DNA from: Accumulibacter sp031732795
GTDB lineage: Bacteria > Pseudomonadota > Gammaproteobacteria > Burkholderiales > Rhodocyclaceae
Direction of reading: 5' to 3'
Assembly: GCA_031732795.1 (NCBI GenBank)
Contig: JAVMKC010000009.1
Location: 1-46,907 of the forward strand
DNA length: 46,907 nt
The notes beneath the pieces were generated by a model. The model was not told where the DNA came from, did not search any database, and saw only the letters and a program-made list of their open reading frames with translations. Within the stretch, counting starts at the first letter, position 1; each line of letters starts with the position of its first letter. Of this stretch, positions 30,559 to 39,818 are shown piece after piece. The position numbers and the translations under genes were made by a program.

Positions 30559-31617
30559 GTGATCGGCGCCCCGGTGCGCGAAGTGCCGCTTCCCGATTTC
30601 GTCGAACGCAACGCCGATCTCACGGCAAAGACGACTCTCGGCTTGCCCGGTCGCGCCGCGCTGCTGGCAACCGTACGCTCGGTCGACCAATTGCAGCAGC
30701 TGAGGGCGCTGGCCACTGACGGCCGGCGCTGTTTCATCCTCGGTTCGGGCAGCAATGTCGTCCTGAGCGGTGATTTCGACGGCTTGGTGCTGCAACCGGT
30801 ACTGACCGGCCGGCAATTGATCGGCGAGGATGCCGACGCCTGGTACGTCCGGGCGGCTGCGGGCGAAAGCTGGCATGAACTGGTGATGTGGACGCTGGCG
30901 CAAGGCTGGCCCGGCCTGGAAAATCTATCGCTGATTCCCGGCACGGTCGGCGCGGCCCCGGTACAGAATATCGGCGCGTATGGTCTTGAAATCGCTGATC
31001 GTTTTTTGTCGCTGGAGACTTTCGACCTGATTACCGGTCAACAATGGCGGCTCGATCACGCCGCCTGCCGTTTCGCTTATCGAGACAGCGTCTTCAAACA
31101 ACAGGGTTGGAATCTGGAAGGACGCCGGGTAATCACCGGGATCACGCTGCGTCTACCGAAGCGTTGGCAGCCATTGACCGGCTACACCGATCTGGCTGGC
31201 GAACTCGATCGACAGCAGATTTCCGCGCCGACTCCACAACAAGTCGCCGAAGCGGTGATGGCCGTCCGGCAAAGCAAATTGCCTGATCCGGCACGCTTGC
31301 CCAACGCCGGCAGTTTTTTCCAGAATCCGGTCGTGCCGACAACGGACGCGGAGCGGTTGGCGCAAACGTACCCGTCGCTGCCACGCTATCCGCAACGCGA
31401 TGGCCACGTCAAGCTTGCCGCCGCATGGCTGATCGAGCACAGCGGCTGGAAAGGACGAAACCTCGGGCCTGTGGGAATGTACGAGAAGCAAGCGCTGGTT
31501 CTGGTCAACCGGGGTGGCGCACGCGGAACGGATGTCATTGCCCTGACCCGTGCCGTTCAAGCCAGTGTCCGCCAACGCTTTGGTGTCGAGTTGACGCCGG
31601 AACCCGTGACGCTATGA
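30559..31617 (+). CDS. murB: UDP-N-acetylenolpyruvoylglucosamine reductase
   Basis: 352 residues from GTG 30559. This flavoenzyme makes UDP-N-acetylmuramate using NADPH in the cytoplasm. Type I features are present: FAD-binding LGSGSNVVLSGDFDGLVL, SLIPGTVGAAPVQNIGAYGLEI, the tyrosine-containing loop CRFAYRDSVFKQ, and the catalytic serine region LPNAGSFFQNP. Length agrees with the E. coli enzyme. It follows metH by 13 nt and is probably cotranscribed, which is not the usual cell-wall cluster location. An IS remnant begins 20 nt after its stop. Confidence 0.96.
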   Translation: MIGAPVREVPLPDFVERNADLTAKTTLGLPGRAALLATVRSVDQLQQLRALATDGRRCFILGSGSNVVLSGDFDGLVLQPVLTGRQLIGEDADAWYVRAAAGESWHELVMWTLAQGWPGLENLSLIPGTVGAAPVQNIGAYGLEIADRFLSLETFDLITGQQWRLDHAACRFAYRDSVFKQQGWNLEGRRVITGITLRLPKRWQPLTGYTDLAGELDRQQISAPTPQQVAEAVMAVRQSKLPDPARLPNAGSFFQNPVVPTTDAERLAQTYPSLPRYPQRDGHVKLAAAWLIEHSGWKGRNLGPVGMYEKQALVLVNRGGARGTDVIALTRAVQASVRQRFGVELTPEPVTL

Positions 31618-31636
31618 AATTGAGCTTCCCTCTACT

Positions 31637-32567
31637 TTTCGTCTTCCAACGGGTCGATTTTATGCGACCAGTTCTTCCTGATGCTGCTGACTGATCCAAT
31701 ACTCCAGGAATTGAGCGGGTTAAAGGTGGCCGAGAGTCGAGTGCTGCCGTCTCCGGTTATAGAAGACCTCAATGTACTCAAAACCGGCCGCTCGCATGTC
31801 GGCATGGAGGGACATCGCGCATACCTTGCACTCGCTGGTTCTTGAAGTTGTTGAACCGGCTCTTAGCCGGGGCGTTGTCCCAACGCTTGCTCGTCCCGCT
31901 CATCAAGCACGTCATGCCGCATTCCCGGAGCTTGTCCTGGAAGGCAGGGCTGGCGTAAGGGCTGCCCCTGTCGAAGGGGAGCAACAACCCTGGTACCGGG
32001 CGCCGCCTCAACCAGGCCATGATCAAGGCTTCAGTGACGATGTCCGCCATCATGTGTGGCTTCAACGACCAGCCCCGACGATTTCCTGGTCGCACAGAGC
32101 CGTCACGATTGCCAAGTAGAACCAGCCTTCGTTAGTCCCCAGATCGGTGGTATCAGACGTCCACACCGGGCGCGGGGCCGTCGGCGTGAAGTTCCGGTCT
32201 GGCTGGTTGTCTGCCACTGGTCGGCCGTGCTTTGAGCCCGCCGTCACCGTGTAGCACCGCTTGTATCACGCCCGGATGCCGTGTTCGCGCATCAGCCGCT
32301 CCGCCCGCTCCTTGCTGGCCGTAAGCCCCGTGACCGCACTTTCCGCACCATGAGCGAGCTGTCATAGGCGCCCTTGGGTTCGGTAGGGATGGCGCGGATC
32401 GGCGTCACCATCTGGACATCCGTCTGTCGCTGCCGATCACAGCCGAAGGGGCGTCCTTCACCCTTCTGACAGCCAACTCCCTGAATTCAAGCGTATAGCT
32501 GGCTTCGGCATCTTCATTCTTCGCCCTTCCAATCTGACGTCATCTTACATCACCCTTGGAAGACGAA
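31637..32567 (-). mobile_element. degenerate IS3-family insertion sequence
   Basis: Terminal inverted repeats TTTCGTCTTCCAA (31637-31649) and TTGGAAGACGAAA (32555-32567) match perfectly over 13 bp. Inside, on the minus strand, are remains of OrfA and OrfB. At about 0.93 kb it is shorter than intact IS3-family elements (1.2-1.5 kb), implying an internal deletion. Target duplications are not obvious. Confidence 0.85.
31690..32540 (-). pseudogene. IS3-family transposase remnants (orfA start, orfB C-terminal half)
   Basis: Near 32530-32430 (minus strand) the peptide YTLEFRELAVRRVKD matches the start of an IS3 OrfA and is then cut short. Further on come OrfB pieces in different frames: RPVWTSDTTDLGTNEGWFYLAIVTAL (around the first DDE Asp) and then GWSLKPHMMADIVTEALIMAWLRRR with SPYASPAFQDKLRECGMTCLMS. 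A frameshift lies near 32075-32090, and the final Glu region is decayed. It cannot encode an active transposase. Confidence 0.85.
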
Positions 32568-33048
32568 ATTCCGGGGAATCTCAGTCGAACTTGGGGGGGC
32601 TGCTTCGGTTCCCAAGATGGGCCTTGGAAACCGGAGAACAAATTGGAGAACGCCGGCAGCGCGGAAAAATGCCCTGTACTGTCGAGAACAAATGATCAAG
32701 AAATCAACTAACTGGCCGTGGATCGGCTCGAATCGCTTCGCTCCTCCCTAAAGTTGTTCTCCGGCGCTCCGTAAGTTGAGGAGTGCTTGTCGACGATTTC
32801 CGGGTCCGTGGAGTCGTGACGGATTCGGGATTCGGTCGTGATGCGCGACAGGCTCGCCGGTTTATAAGCGTTTCCGGGCCGCCCGGTGGAGACGGAGTCA
32901 GCGTGAAGGGAGGGTTTGCATTCCACGTTGAAGGGGTAGTCGTTGCGTCTTCGGCAAGAAAAATCTTTCCAGCGATCAAGGGTCTCGGCGGAGCGTCGCG
33001 GGTTCCACCGGGCCGATAAAGTCTTTGCGATTGTGACAGGAACCATCG
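32568..33048. other. intergenic region between IS remnant and glycosyltransferase gene
   Basis: 480 nt. It contains a REP-like palindrome at 32606-32633 and otherwise only short, feature-poor open frames on both strands (for example 32783-33019), which I do not call as genes. The ribosome site AGGAACC precedes the gene at 33049. Confidence 0.4.
32606..32633. repeat. REP-like palindrome, copy 2
   Basis: CGGTTCCCAAG (32606-32616) pairs with CTTGGAAACCG (32623-32633) with one mismatch around a 6-nt loop. It shares the GGTTCCCAAG arm with the palindrome upstream of metH. It lies 39 nt outside the right end of the IS remnant. Confidence 0.6.
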
Positions 33049-35565
33049 ATGTCGAATTCGACCATCCAGGATGACCCCACCGTATCAGCGATCGACGCAG
33101 CGGTGGCCGAAAGTGTTTTGCTGGCGGTTGCCGCCGTCGATCAGGCTCCGCGGGAGGCGCAGGCCGCTTTGGCGGCGGTGTTGGCCTTGCGGCCACGGCA
33201 TGTCGTCGCCAACTATCACTTCGGCCGGTTGCGGCTGCAAGAGGGCGATCCGCAGGACGCGCTGCCCTATTTGCTCGTTGCCGTCGAAGAAGACCCGACC
33301 GATGGCGAAACATGGCTGACTCTCGCCGATTGTCTGCGGCAATTGCAACGCTACGACGAAGCGCGGGAGGTGTTGCAGACCGCTCGCGCCGCCGGACTGG
33401 ACGATCCGCGGGCGGAAAGGTTGTTGGATTTGCTCGATGCCGGTACCGGTGTCGCGACCAATGTCGTCCCCTCCGTCGCGACACCTGTGGCGGCCTCCGC
33501 CAATTCGTCGTCCATACCGCCGGCGGTAGACGACTCCCTCTGGCGTTTGCAGAGGCTGCTCGACAAACGTCTTCGGCAACGCGCGGCCCGCAAGCCCTCC
33601 AAGACGGCCAGCGCGGCGCTGACGCGGTTGTTGAACGAGGGGAACTGGCCGGTGCTGATCGATCGCGCCTTGCAATCGCTGGAGCAGCGGCCCGAGCAGG
33701 GCAAGGATTGGGATTTTCTGGGTATTGCCTATCTCCAACTCGCTCAGCCTGTTCCGGCACGTCTGGCCTTGCAGCGGGCGGCCGAGTTGCTGCCGGCGGA
33801 TGCCGAAGTCTGGGATCATCTGGGCGTCGCTGAACGGTTGACCGCCGATTTCGCCGCCGCGGAGCGGGCTTTCGAACGCAGCTTGGCGATCGACGGCCGG
33901 CGTGCCGAAACCTGGGTCAATTTCGGCAATCTGCAGAGTGATTTGCGGCAACCTGAACAGGCATTGGCCAGTTTTCGGCAGGCTCTGGGTCTGAATCCGA
34001 ACAGCGTCGAGGCGATCGGCAGTATCGGCAGCGCCTTGCGCGACCTTGGACAATTCGATGAGTCGGCACGTTATTGCCAGGAACTGGTGAACCGGCGGCC
34101 CGATCTCGCCGAAGGCCATTGCAATCTCGGCAACGTGCAACGCGATCTTAAGCGTTACGACGAATCGATCGCCAGCTACCGCCAGGCACTGACGTTGAAG
34201 CCGTCGCTCGCCGAAGCGCACAGCGGGCTGGGGCGGGTGCTGATCGACCGCGGCCGTACCGAAGAGGCTTTGAGTTGCTATCAACAGGCAGTGACCTGGC
34301 GGCCGAATTTTCTGGAAGCGCACAGCAATCTGCTGAAAACGCTCAATCATCTCGGCAACCGCACGCCTGCCGAATGTCTGCGCGCCGCGCGGCGCTTCGG
34401 CGAACAGGCGACGCGGCGTGTCGAGCGTTCCTTTGTTCATCGCACGTCGCCAGTGGCCGATACGCCCTTGCGCCTCGGGCTGGTCTCTGGCGATCTGCGT
34501 CAGCATCCGGTCGGTTATTTCCTCGACGATCTCGTCGCCGCAATCGACCCGGCGGTACTCGAATTACACGCTTACGTCACGTACAACGCGGATGATGCGC
34601 TGAGCCAACGCTTGCGATCCCATGTCGTCCGGTGGACTTCGCTGACGCAATTGGACGATCAGGCGGCGGCGCAACGGATTCACGACGACGGCATCCAGGT
34701 GCTGATCGATCTTTCCGGGCACACCGCGCATAACCGGCTGCCGCTTTTCGCCTGGCGCCCGGCGCCGCTGCAATTGAGTTGGCTGGGCTATTTCGCGAGC
34801 ACCGGGCTCAGTGAGATGGATTTTCTGCTCGCTGATCCGCAGGTGGTGCCGCCCGACGAAGAAAATCACTTCTGCGAAGCGGTCTGGCGGCTCCCGGAAA
34901 GCTATTTCTGTTTCACTCCGCCGGGCTTGGACATTGCGGTCGGTCCGCTGCCGGCATTGACCGACGGAGCCATCACTTTCGGCTGCTTCAACAATTTCAC
35001 TAAGTTCAATGATCGGGTCTTTCAGGTATGGGCGGCCATTCTGCGTGCCTTGCCGAACGCCAGACTGCTGCTCAAGACCAGCTTGCTCGGCGAGGAGAGC
35101 GTCCAGGCTCACGTGCGGCAACGCTTCAGCGCGTTGGGTGTCGACGCCGACCGGCTGATTCTCGAAGGCCATTCACCGCGCGCCGAGTTGCTGGCCGCGT
35201 ACCAGCGAGTCGATATCGCTCTCGATCCTTTCCCGTATCCGGGAGGAACGACCAGCGTCGAAGCCTTGTGGATGGGCGTGCCGGTGATCACCCGCCGCGG
35301 TGACCGCTTTTTGTCACGCGTCGGTGAAACGGTGGCCGTCAACGCCGGACTGGCCGACTGGATCGCCGACGACGATCAACGGTACGTCGAACTGGCGGTC
35401 GACAAGGCCGGCAATCTCGCCGACCTGGCCGAGCGGCGAGCCAGCTTGCGGCAACAGATGCTGGTCTCGCCGTTGTTTGACGCCAAGCGGTTTGCCCGTC
35501 ACTTGGAGGCCGCAGTGCGCGGCATGTGGCAGGCGCGGCAGCACGCTTTGAGGAATGCGGAATGA
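33049..35565 (+). CDS. TPR/SPINDLY-type GT41 glycosyltransferase
   Basis: 838 residues. The N-terminal part (about 1-460) is a series of TPR repeats interrupted by a variable linker (about 140-180); clear repeats include AETWVNFGNLQSDLRQPEQAL and AEGHCNLGNVQRDLKRYDESI. The C-terminal part (about 470-838) is the O-GlcNAc-transferase-like catalytic region: GDLRQHPVGYFLDDLV, IDLSGHTAHNRLPLFAWRPA, QLSWLGYFASTG, TFGCFNNFTKFND and DPFPYPGGTTSVEALWMGVP. Such cytoplasmic enzymes glycosylate proteins from a UDP-sugar donor. Its stop overlaps the start of the UDP-xylose synthase gene (ATGA), suggesting matched donor supply. Confidence 0.92.
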   Translation: MSNSTIQDDPTVSAIDAAVAESVLLAVAAVDQAPREAQAALAAVLALRPRHVVANYHFGRLRLQEGDPQDALPYLLVAVEEDPTDGETWLTLADCLRQLQRYDEAREVLQTARAAGLDDPRAERLLDLLDAGTGVATNVVPSVATPVAASANSSSIPPAVDDSLWRLQRLLDKRLRQRAARKPSKTASAALTRLLNEGNWPVLIDRALQSLEQRPEQGKDWDFLGIAYLQLAQPVPARLALQRAAELLPADAEVWDHLGVAERLTADFAAAERAFERSLAIDGRRAETWVNFGNLQSDLRQPEQALASFRQALGLNPNSVEAIGSIGSALRDLGQFDESARYCQELVNRRPDLAEGHCNLGNVQRDLKRYDESIASYRQALTLKPSLAEAHSGLGRVLIDRGRTEEALSCYQQAVTWRPNFLEAHSNLLKTLNHLGNRTPAECLRAARRFGEQATRRVERSFVHRTSPVADTPLRLGLVSGDLRQHPVGYFLDDLVAAIDPAVLELHAYVTYNADDALSQRLRSHVVRWTSLTQLDDQAAAQRIHDDGIQVLIDLSGHTAHNRLPLFAWRPAPLQLSWLGYFASTGLSEMDFLLADPQVVPPDEENHFCEAVWRLPESYFCFTPPGLDIAVGPLPALTDGAITFGCFNNFTKFNDRVFQVWAAILRALPNARLLLKTSLLGEESVQAHVRQRFSALGVDADRLILEGHSPRAELLAAYQRVDIALDPFPYPGGTTSVEALWMGVPVITRRGDRFLSRVGETVAVNAGLADWIADDDQRYVELAVDKAGNLADLAERRASLRQQMLVSPLFDAKRFARHLEAAVRGMWQARQHALRNAE

Positions 35566-36503
35566 CTCCCACCACTCTGGTTACCGGCGGTGCCGGTTTC
35601 ATCGGTTCGCATCTGTGCGAACGCCTGGTCGCCGCCGGTGAAGACGTGTTGTGCCTCGACAATTTCTATACCGGCAGCAAGGACAATATCCGCCATCTGC
35701 TTCACCAGCCGAATTTCGAATTGATCCGTCACGACATCTGGCTGCCGATCTACCTCGAAGTGAGCCGGATTTTCAACTTGGCGTGTCCGGCCAGCCCGGT
35801 GCATTATCAGAGTGACCCGGTGGCGACGACCAAAACCTCGGTGCTCGGCGCGATCAACATGCTCGGTCTGGCCAAACGACGCAGGGGACGCATTCTGCAA
35901 GCCTCGACCTCCGAAGTTTACGGTGACCCGCTGGTCCATCCGCAGACCGAGGACTACCGCGGGCACGTCAATCCGATCGGCCCGCGGGCCTGTTACGATG
36001 AAGGCAAGCGCTGCGCCGAAACCTTGTTCTTCGACTATCACCGTCAATTCGGCGTCGATATCCGGGTCGTGCGCATCTTCAACACTTACGGGCCGCGGAT
36101 GCACCCGCGCGACGGCCGGGTGGTCAGCAACTTCATCGTCCAGGCTCTGCGCGGCGAGCCGATCACCCTTTATGGCGACGGTCAGCAGACGCGCTCGTTC
36201 TGCTATGTCGACGATCTGGTCGATGGACTGCTGGCGATGATCGATCAGACGGCCTGTGTCGGACCGCTCAACCTCGGCAACCCCGGCGAATTCACCATCC
36301 GCGAACTCGCCGAATGGGTGCTGCGATTGACCGATTCGAAAAGCCGTCTGGTTTTTCTGCCACTGCCGCCGGACGACCCCACTCGCCGGCAGCCCGATAT
36401 CACCTTGGCCCGCCAGCATCTGGACTGGCAGCCGAAAGTGGCGCTCGAGGACGGCCTCAAGGAAACCGTGGCGTATTTCCGCCGCTTGTTCGACCAGTCA
36501 TGA
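35562..36503 (+). CDS. UDP-glucuronate decarboxylase (UDP-xylose synthase)
   Basis: 313 residues from ATG 35562, which overlaps the upstream TGA; the frame is open earlier inside the glycosyltransferase gene but without protein character. An extended SDR: NAD motif TGGAGFIGSHL (7-17), catalytic YDEGK with Tyr about 145 and Lys about 149, and ASTSEVYGDPLVHPQ, which is typical of the decarboxylase. Further family marks are RIFNTYGPRMHPRDGRVVSNF and QTRSFCYVDDLVDGL. It converts UDP-glucuronate to UDP-xylose. No UDP-glucose dehydrogenase gene is in the window. Confidence 0.93.
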   Translation: MTPTTLVTGGAGFIGSHLCERLVAAGEDVLCLDNFYTGSKDNIRHLLHQPNFELIRHDIWLPIYLEVSRIFNLACPASPVHYQSDPVATTKTSVLGAINMLGLAKRRRGRILQASTSEVYGDPLVHPQTEDYRGHVNPIGPRACYDEGKRCAETLFFDYHRQFGVDIRVVRIFNTYGPRMHPRDGRVVSNFIVQALRGEPITLYGDGQQTRSFCYVDDLVDGLLAMIDQTACVGPLNLGNPGEFTIRELAEWVLRLTDSKSRLVFLPLPPDDPTRRQPDITLARQHLDWQPKVALEDGLKETVAYFRRLFDQS

Positions 36504-36753
36504 ATCGTGCGCGGCCGGTGGTCTGGGCAGCGGTCGGTCGGTTTCCCCGCCAAAGCAGGTGACGCAACACCGGTCATGATTTTCCGCGCGCCAAGGCGCA
36601 CTTTGGCCGGCGGAAGAGGAGGGCAGCGCGCCCTGGTGACGATCTTTCGTCGCCGATTTCGTCGAAAAGCAGGAGCGAGCCGCCGATGGGCCGTCGACCT
36701 CACCCTCTGTCAGAGTAAACTTCGCGACCTGTGTCCCTCTCGAGGAAAGTTCG

Positions 36754-38025
36754 ATGTCCCCGCTGTTTACCGCGTCCTGGCTGTTGAACGGCGCGTTGGC
36801 GTTGTTCTGCAGCCTGACCGTACAGGCCGAGACGCTGCCGGGTGGCAACGTCGATAGCCTGCTGGCGGTGGCGCGCGAGAACAACCCGGATTATCTGCGC
36901 GCGCGCCGCGAGACTGACGCCGCCCGCGAACGCGTCTTGCCGGCCGGAACCTTGCCCGATCCCCGGCTGCGCGTCGAACTGATGGACATCACCCGCGACG
37001 GGGAACAGAATCCGACGGTGTCGCCGAGCCGGGCCGGGGCGGCCCGTTACACCTTGATGCAGGAGTTGCCGTGGTTCGGCAAACGGGATCTGCGCAGTGA
37101 AATCGCCCGCCTGGATGCCGAGGGATCAGCGGGGCGCGCCGATGGCACCTGGACTGAAGTCGCTTATAAAATCAAGACCTTGTACGCGCAGCGCCATTTC
37201 TTGACCCACAGCCGCGAGCTGACCCGTGAAATGCTCGATCTGATGCAACGTCTAGAGAAGCTGGCCCTGGCCCGCTATCGCGGCGGCTTGGCCGCCCTGC
37301 AGGATGTGATCCGCGCCCAGGCCGAACAGAGCAGTCTGCGTAGCGAACTGATCACTCTGGACAGCGAACTGCGTCAATCGTCTTTCCGGACCAATGCCTT
37401 GCTTGGCCGTCCGTCTGACGCGCCGCTGGCCGCACCGGTGGCTTGGCGACCGCTGCCCGTGGGCGAAAAGCTCGATTACGCCCGGCTCGAGAACCGGGCG
37501 CTGGCGACCAACCCGCTGCTCGCCGTCGAAGCATTGCGCCTGGAGGCGGCCGAGAAAAACCGTCAATTGATCGAAAAAAACCGCTATCCCGATTTCACCG
37601 TCGGGCTGGCGCCGAATCAACAGCAGAACCGCTTGCGGCAATGGGATGTAATGGTCGAAGTCAGCCTTCCCCTGCAGCAGGCCAGCCGTCGCTCCCAGGA
37701 GCGCGAAGCGGCGGCGATGGTGTCGGCCAGCCGGGCCGGCAGCGATGCGGCAACCCGCCGGCTGCTCGCTGAACTGGCGGAGAATCTGTCGGCTTTGACC
37801 GCCGCGCGCGATGCCGAGCGCCTGACCGTGGGCAGTTTGTTGCCGCAGGCCGAAATGACTTTCGAAGCCGCTTTGGCCGGCTACGAAAACGGCAAAGTCG
37901 ATTTTGCGACGCTGCTCGACGCGTTGCGGCAAATCCGGCAAGCCCGGCAGAATCGCTTCAAATGGCGCGCCGAAATGGAGATGCGCCTCGCCGAAATCGA
38001 ACGGATCGCCGGAGACGAGTGGTGA
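36754..38025 (+). CDS. cusC: CusC/CzcC-like TolC-family outer membrane factor
   Basis: 423 residues from ATG 36754, with GAGGAAAG just upstream. A signal peptide covers about 1-25 (ending VQAE). The mature protein has the two-fold helical repeat of TolC-family channels: VDSLLAVARENNPDYLRARRE, PDPRLRVELMDITRD and YTLMQELPWFGKRDLR, then LDYARLENRALATNPLLAVEAL. There is no lipobox, so it is not the lipoprotein variant. It forms the outer membrane exit of the Cu/Ag efflux complex. Its stop overlaps the cusB start. Confidence 0.9.
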   Translation: MSPLFTASWLLNGALALFCSLTVQAETLPGGNVDSLLAVARENNPDYLRARRETDAARERVLPAGTLPDPRLRVELMDITRDGEQNPTVSPSRAGAARYTLMQELPWFGKRDLRSEIARLDAEGSAGRADGTWTEVAYKIKTLYAQRHFLTHSRELTREMLDLMQRLEKLALARYRGGLAALQDVIRAQAEQSSLRSELITLDSELRQSSFRTNALLGRPSDAPLAAPVAWRPLPVGEKLDYARLENRALATNPLLAVEALRLEAAEKNRQLIEKNRYPDFTVGLAPNQQQNRLRQWDVMVEVSLPLQQASRRSQEREAAAMVSASRAGSDAATRRLLAELAENLSALTAARDAERLTVGSLLPQAEMTFEAALAGYENGKVDFATLLDALRQIRQARQNRFKWRAEMEMRLAEIERIAGDEW

Positions 38026-39797
38026 GCACAGAGATGCGAATGAACGCCGCCAGCCTCACGACCGTCGCGCTGATCGTTGCCGTGCTCGCGGCGGCCAGCG
38101 GTTACTGGCTCGGCAAAAAGCAAGGAACGGCCGCGGAAACGGCTGCCGCTGCCGGGTCGCCGCCGGAGCAAGAGCGGAAAATCCTCTACTACCGCAATCC
38201 GATGGGCTTGCCCGATACCTCGCCGACACCGAAGAAGGATTCGATGGGCATGGATTACCTCCCCGTCTATGCGGACGAGAAGGGTGATCAAGGTGGCCAG
38301 GGCGAGGATTCGTTATCGGCCCGGAGCATCCGCATCGCTGCCGGAAAAATCCAGCAGCTCGGCGTGCGCAGCGAGGCCGCGGCCTGGCGCACGCTCGACC
38401 GGCAAATCCATGCCGTCGGCCGCGTCGAGGCCGACGAGCGGCGGATGTACACCATTTCTCCCAAATTCGACGGCTATGTCGACCGGCTGCACGTCAATGT
38501 CAGCGGTCAGCCGGTGGCCAAGGGTCAAGCGCTGTTCGAAGTCTATAGTCCGGAACTGGTTTCGGCGCAGCGCGAATACCTGCTCGCCGTTCGAGGTGTC
38601 GAGCGCCTGAAAGCCGGCAGCGGCGATCGTCATCAGGGGCACGATGACCACGAGATTCCCGACAGTCCCGACGGGCAGGCGAACATGCGTCAACTGGCGG
38701 CCGCCAGTCTGGCCCGTTTGCGCAACTGGGATATTTCCGACGAGCAATTGAGCGCTTTGAAGCGCTCCGGCGAAGCCCGGCGGACGCTGACTTTCCGCTC
38801 GCCGGTCACCGGCCTGGTCACCGAGAAAAAAGCCGTGCAGGGCATGCGTTTCAGCGCCGGGGAATCCTTGTATCAAGTGACCGATCTGACCAAGGTCTGG
38901 GTGCTCGCCGACGTTTTCGAACAGGATCTCGGACTGGTCAAAGCGGGCGCCCAGGCGCGGGTGCGGGTCGACGCCTATCCCGAAAAATCGTTCGTCGGCC
39001 GGGTCGAGACGGTTTATCCGACGCTGAATCCGCAAACCCGTACCGTTGCCGTGCGCATCGAACTGGACAACCCCGGCCGGCTGCTCAAACCCGGCATGTT
39101 CACCCGCGTCGATCTGCCGGCGGCGGCCAAGGACCGTCTGTTGACCGTGCCGAATTCAGCGGTGCTCGACAGCGGCAAGCGCCGGATCGTGCTCGTCGAC
39201 GTCGGCGAAGGGCGCTTCACGCCGCGCGAAGTCAGGCTTGGCGCGCGCGACGATGAACACGTGGCGGTGATCGAAGGCCTGCATCCGGGCGAGCGGGTGG
39301 TCGTCGCCGCCAATTTCCTGATCGATTCCGAGAGCAATCTGCGGGCCGCGCTCGATGGTTTCGGCGACCCGGCGGCCGACCGGACGAAATCGACCACCAA
39401 GACGGTGACCGACCAAGCGACGACGGATAAGGCGGCGACCGCCGGCGTCGCCCACCGGGCAACGGGAACGATCGACCAGTTCGACGCCAAGGCGGCGACG
39501 CTGCTGATCAGCCATGGCCCGGTGGCCAGCCTCAACTGGCCGGCGATGACCATGACCTTCAAGGCGGCGAACGCGTCGCTGCTCGGCGATCTGCAGGCGG
39601 GTGCCGCCATCGACTTCGAATTCGAATTCGTCGAGCGTGCGCCGGGGGAATGGGTGATCACCGCCTTGAGCCGTGCCGCGCAGTCGCCAGCGCCGGTCCC
39701 GGCCGGACCGCCGCTCGGTTCGCACTCCGGGTCACACTCCGTCCCGCAGGCCGACGCGCACGCCGGCCATCATGCCGGCACCCATGCCGGGCACTGA
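38022..39797 (+). CDS. cusB: CusB-type periplasmic adaptor with heavy-metal and CusF-like domains
   Basis: 591 residues from GTG 38022 (GGAG 7 nt upstream, overlapping the cusC stop); ATG 38034 or 38040 are alternatives. After an N-terminal membrane anchor (about 12-32) comes a heavy-metal-binding module, ILYYRNPMGLPDTSPTPKKDSMGMDYLPVY. The adaptor body follows (YTISPKFDGYVDRLHVNVSGQPVAKGQ, ADVFEQDLGLVKAGAQARV). The C-terminal portion is a CusF-like copper-chaperone fold (ATGTIDQFDAKAATLLISH and WPAMTMTF, whose Trp and Met residues bind metal in CusF). The last 25 residues are His-rich. It links CusA and CusC and hands metal to the pump. Confidence 0.93.
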   Translation: MSTEMRMNAASLTTVALIVAVLAAASGYWLGKKQGTAAETAAAAGSPPEQERKILYYRNPMGLPDTSPTPKKDSMGMDYLPVYADEKGDQGGQGEDSLSARSIRIAAGKIQQLGVRSEAAAWRTLDRQIHAVGRVEADERRMYTISPKFDGYVDRLHVNVSGQPVAKGQALFEVYSPELVSAQREYLLAVRGVERLKAGSGDRHQGHDDHEIPDSPDGQANMRQLAAASLARLRNWDISDEQLSALKRSGEARRTLTFRSPVTGLVTEKKAVQGMRFSAGESLYQVTDLTKVWVLADVFEQDLGLVKAGAQARVRVDAYPEKSFVGRVETVYPTLNPQTRTVAVRIELDNPGRLLKPGMFTRVDLPAAAKDRLLTVPNSAVLDSGKRRIVLVDVGEGRFTPREVRLGARDDEHVAVIEGLHPGERVVVAANFLIDSESNLRAALDGFGDPAADRTKSTTKTVTDQATTDKAATAGVAHRATGTIDQFDAKAATLLISHGPVASLNWPAMTMTFKAANASLLGDLQAGAAIDFEFEFVERAPGEWVITALSRAAQSPAPVPAGPPLGSHSGSHSVPQADAHAGHHAGTHAGH

Positions 39798-39818
39798 CCT
39801 TCCGGAAAGCCGCGCGCG

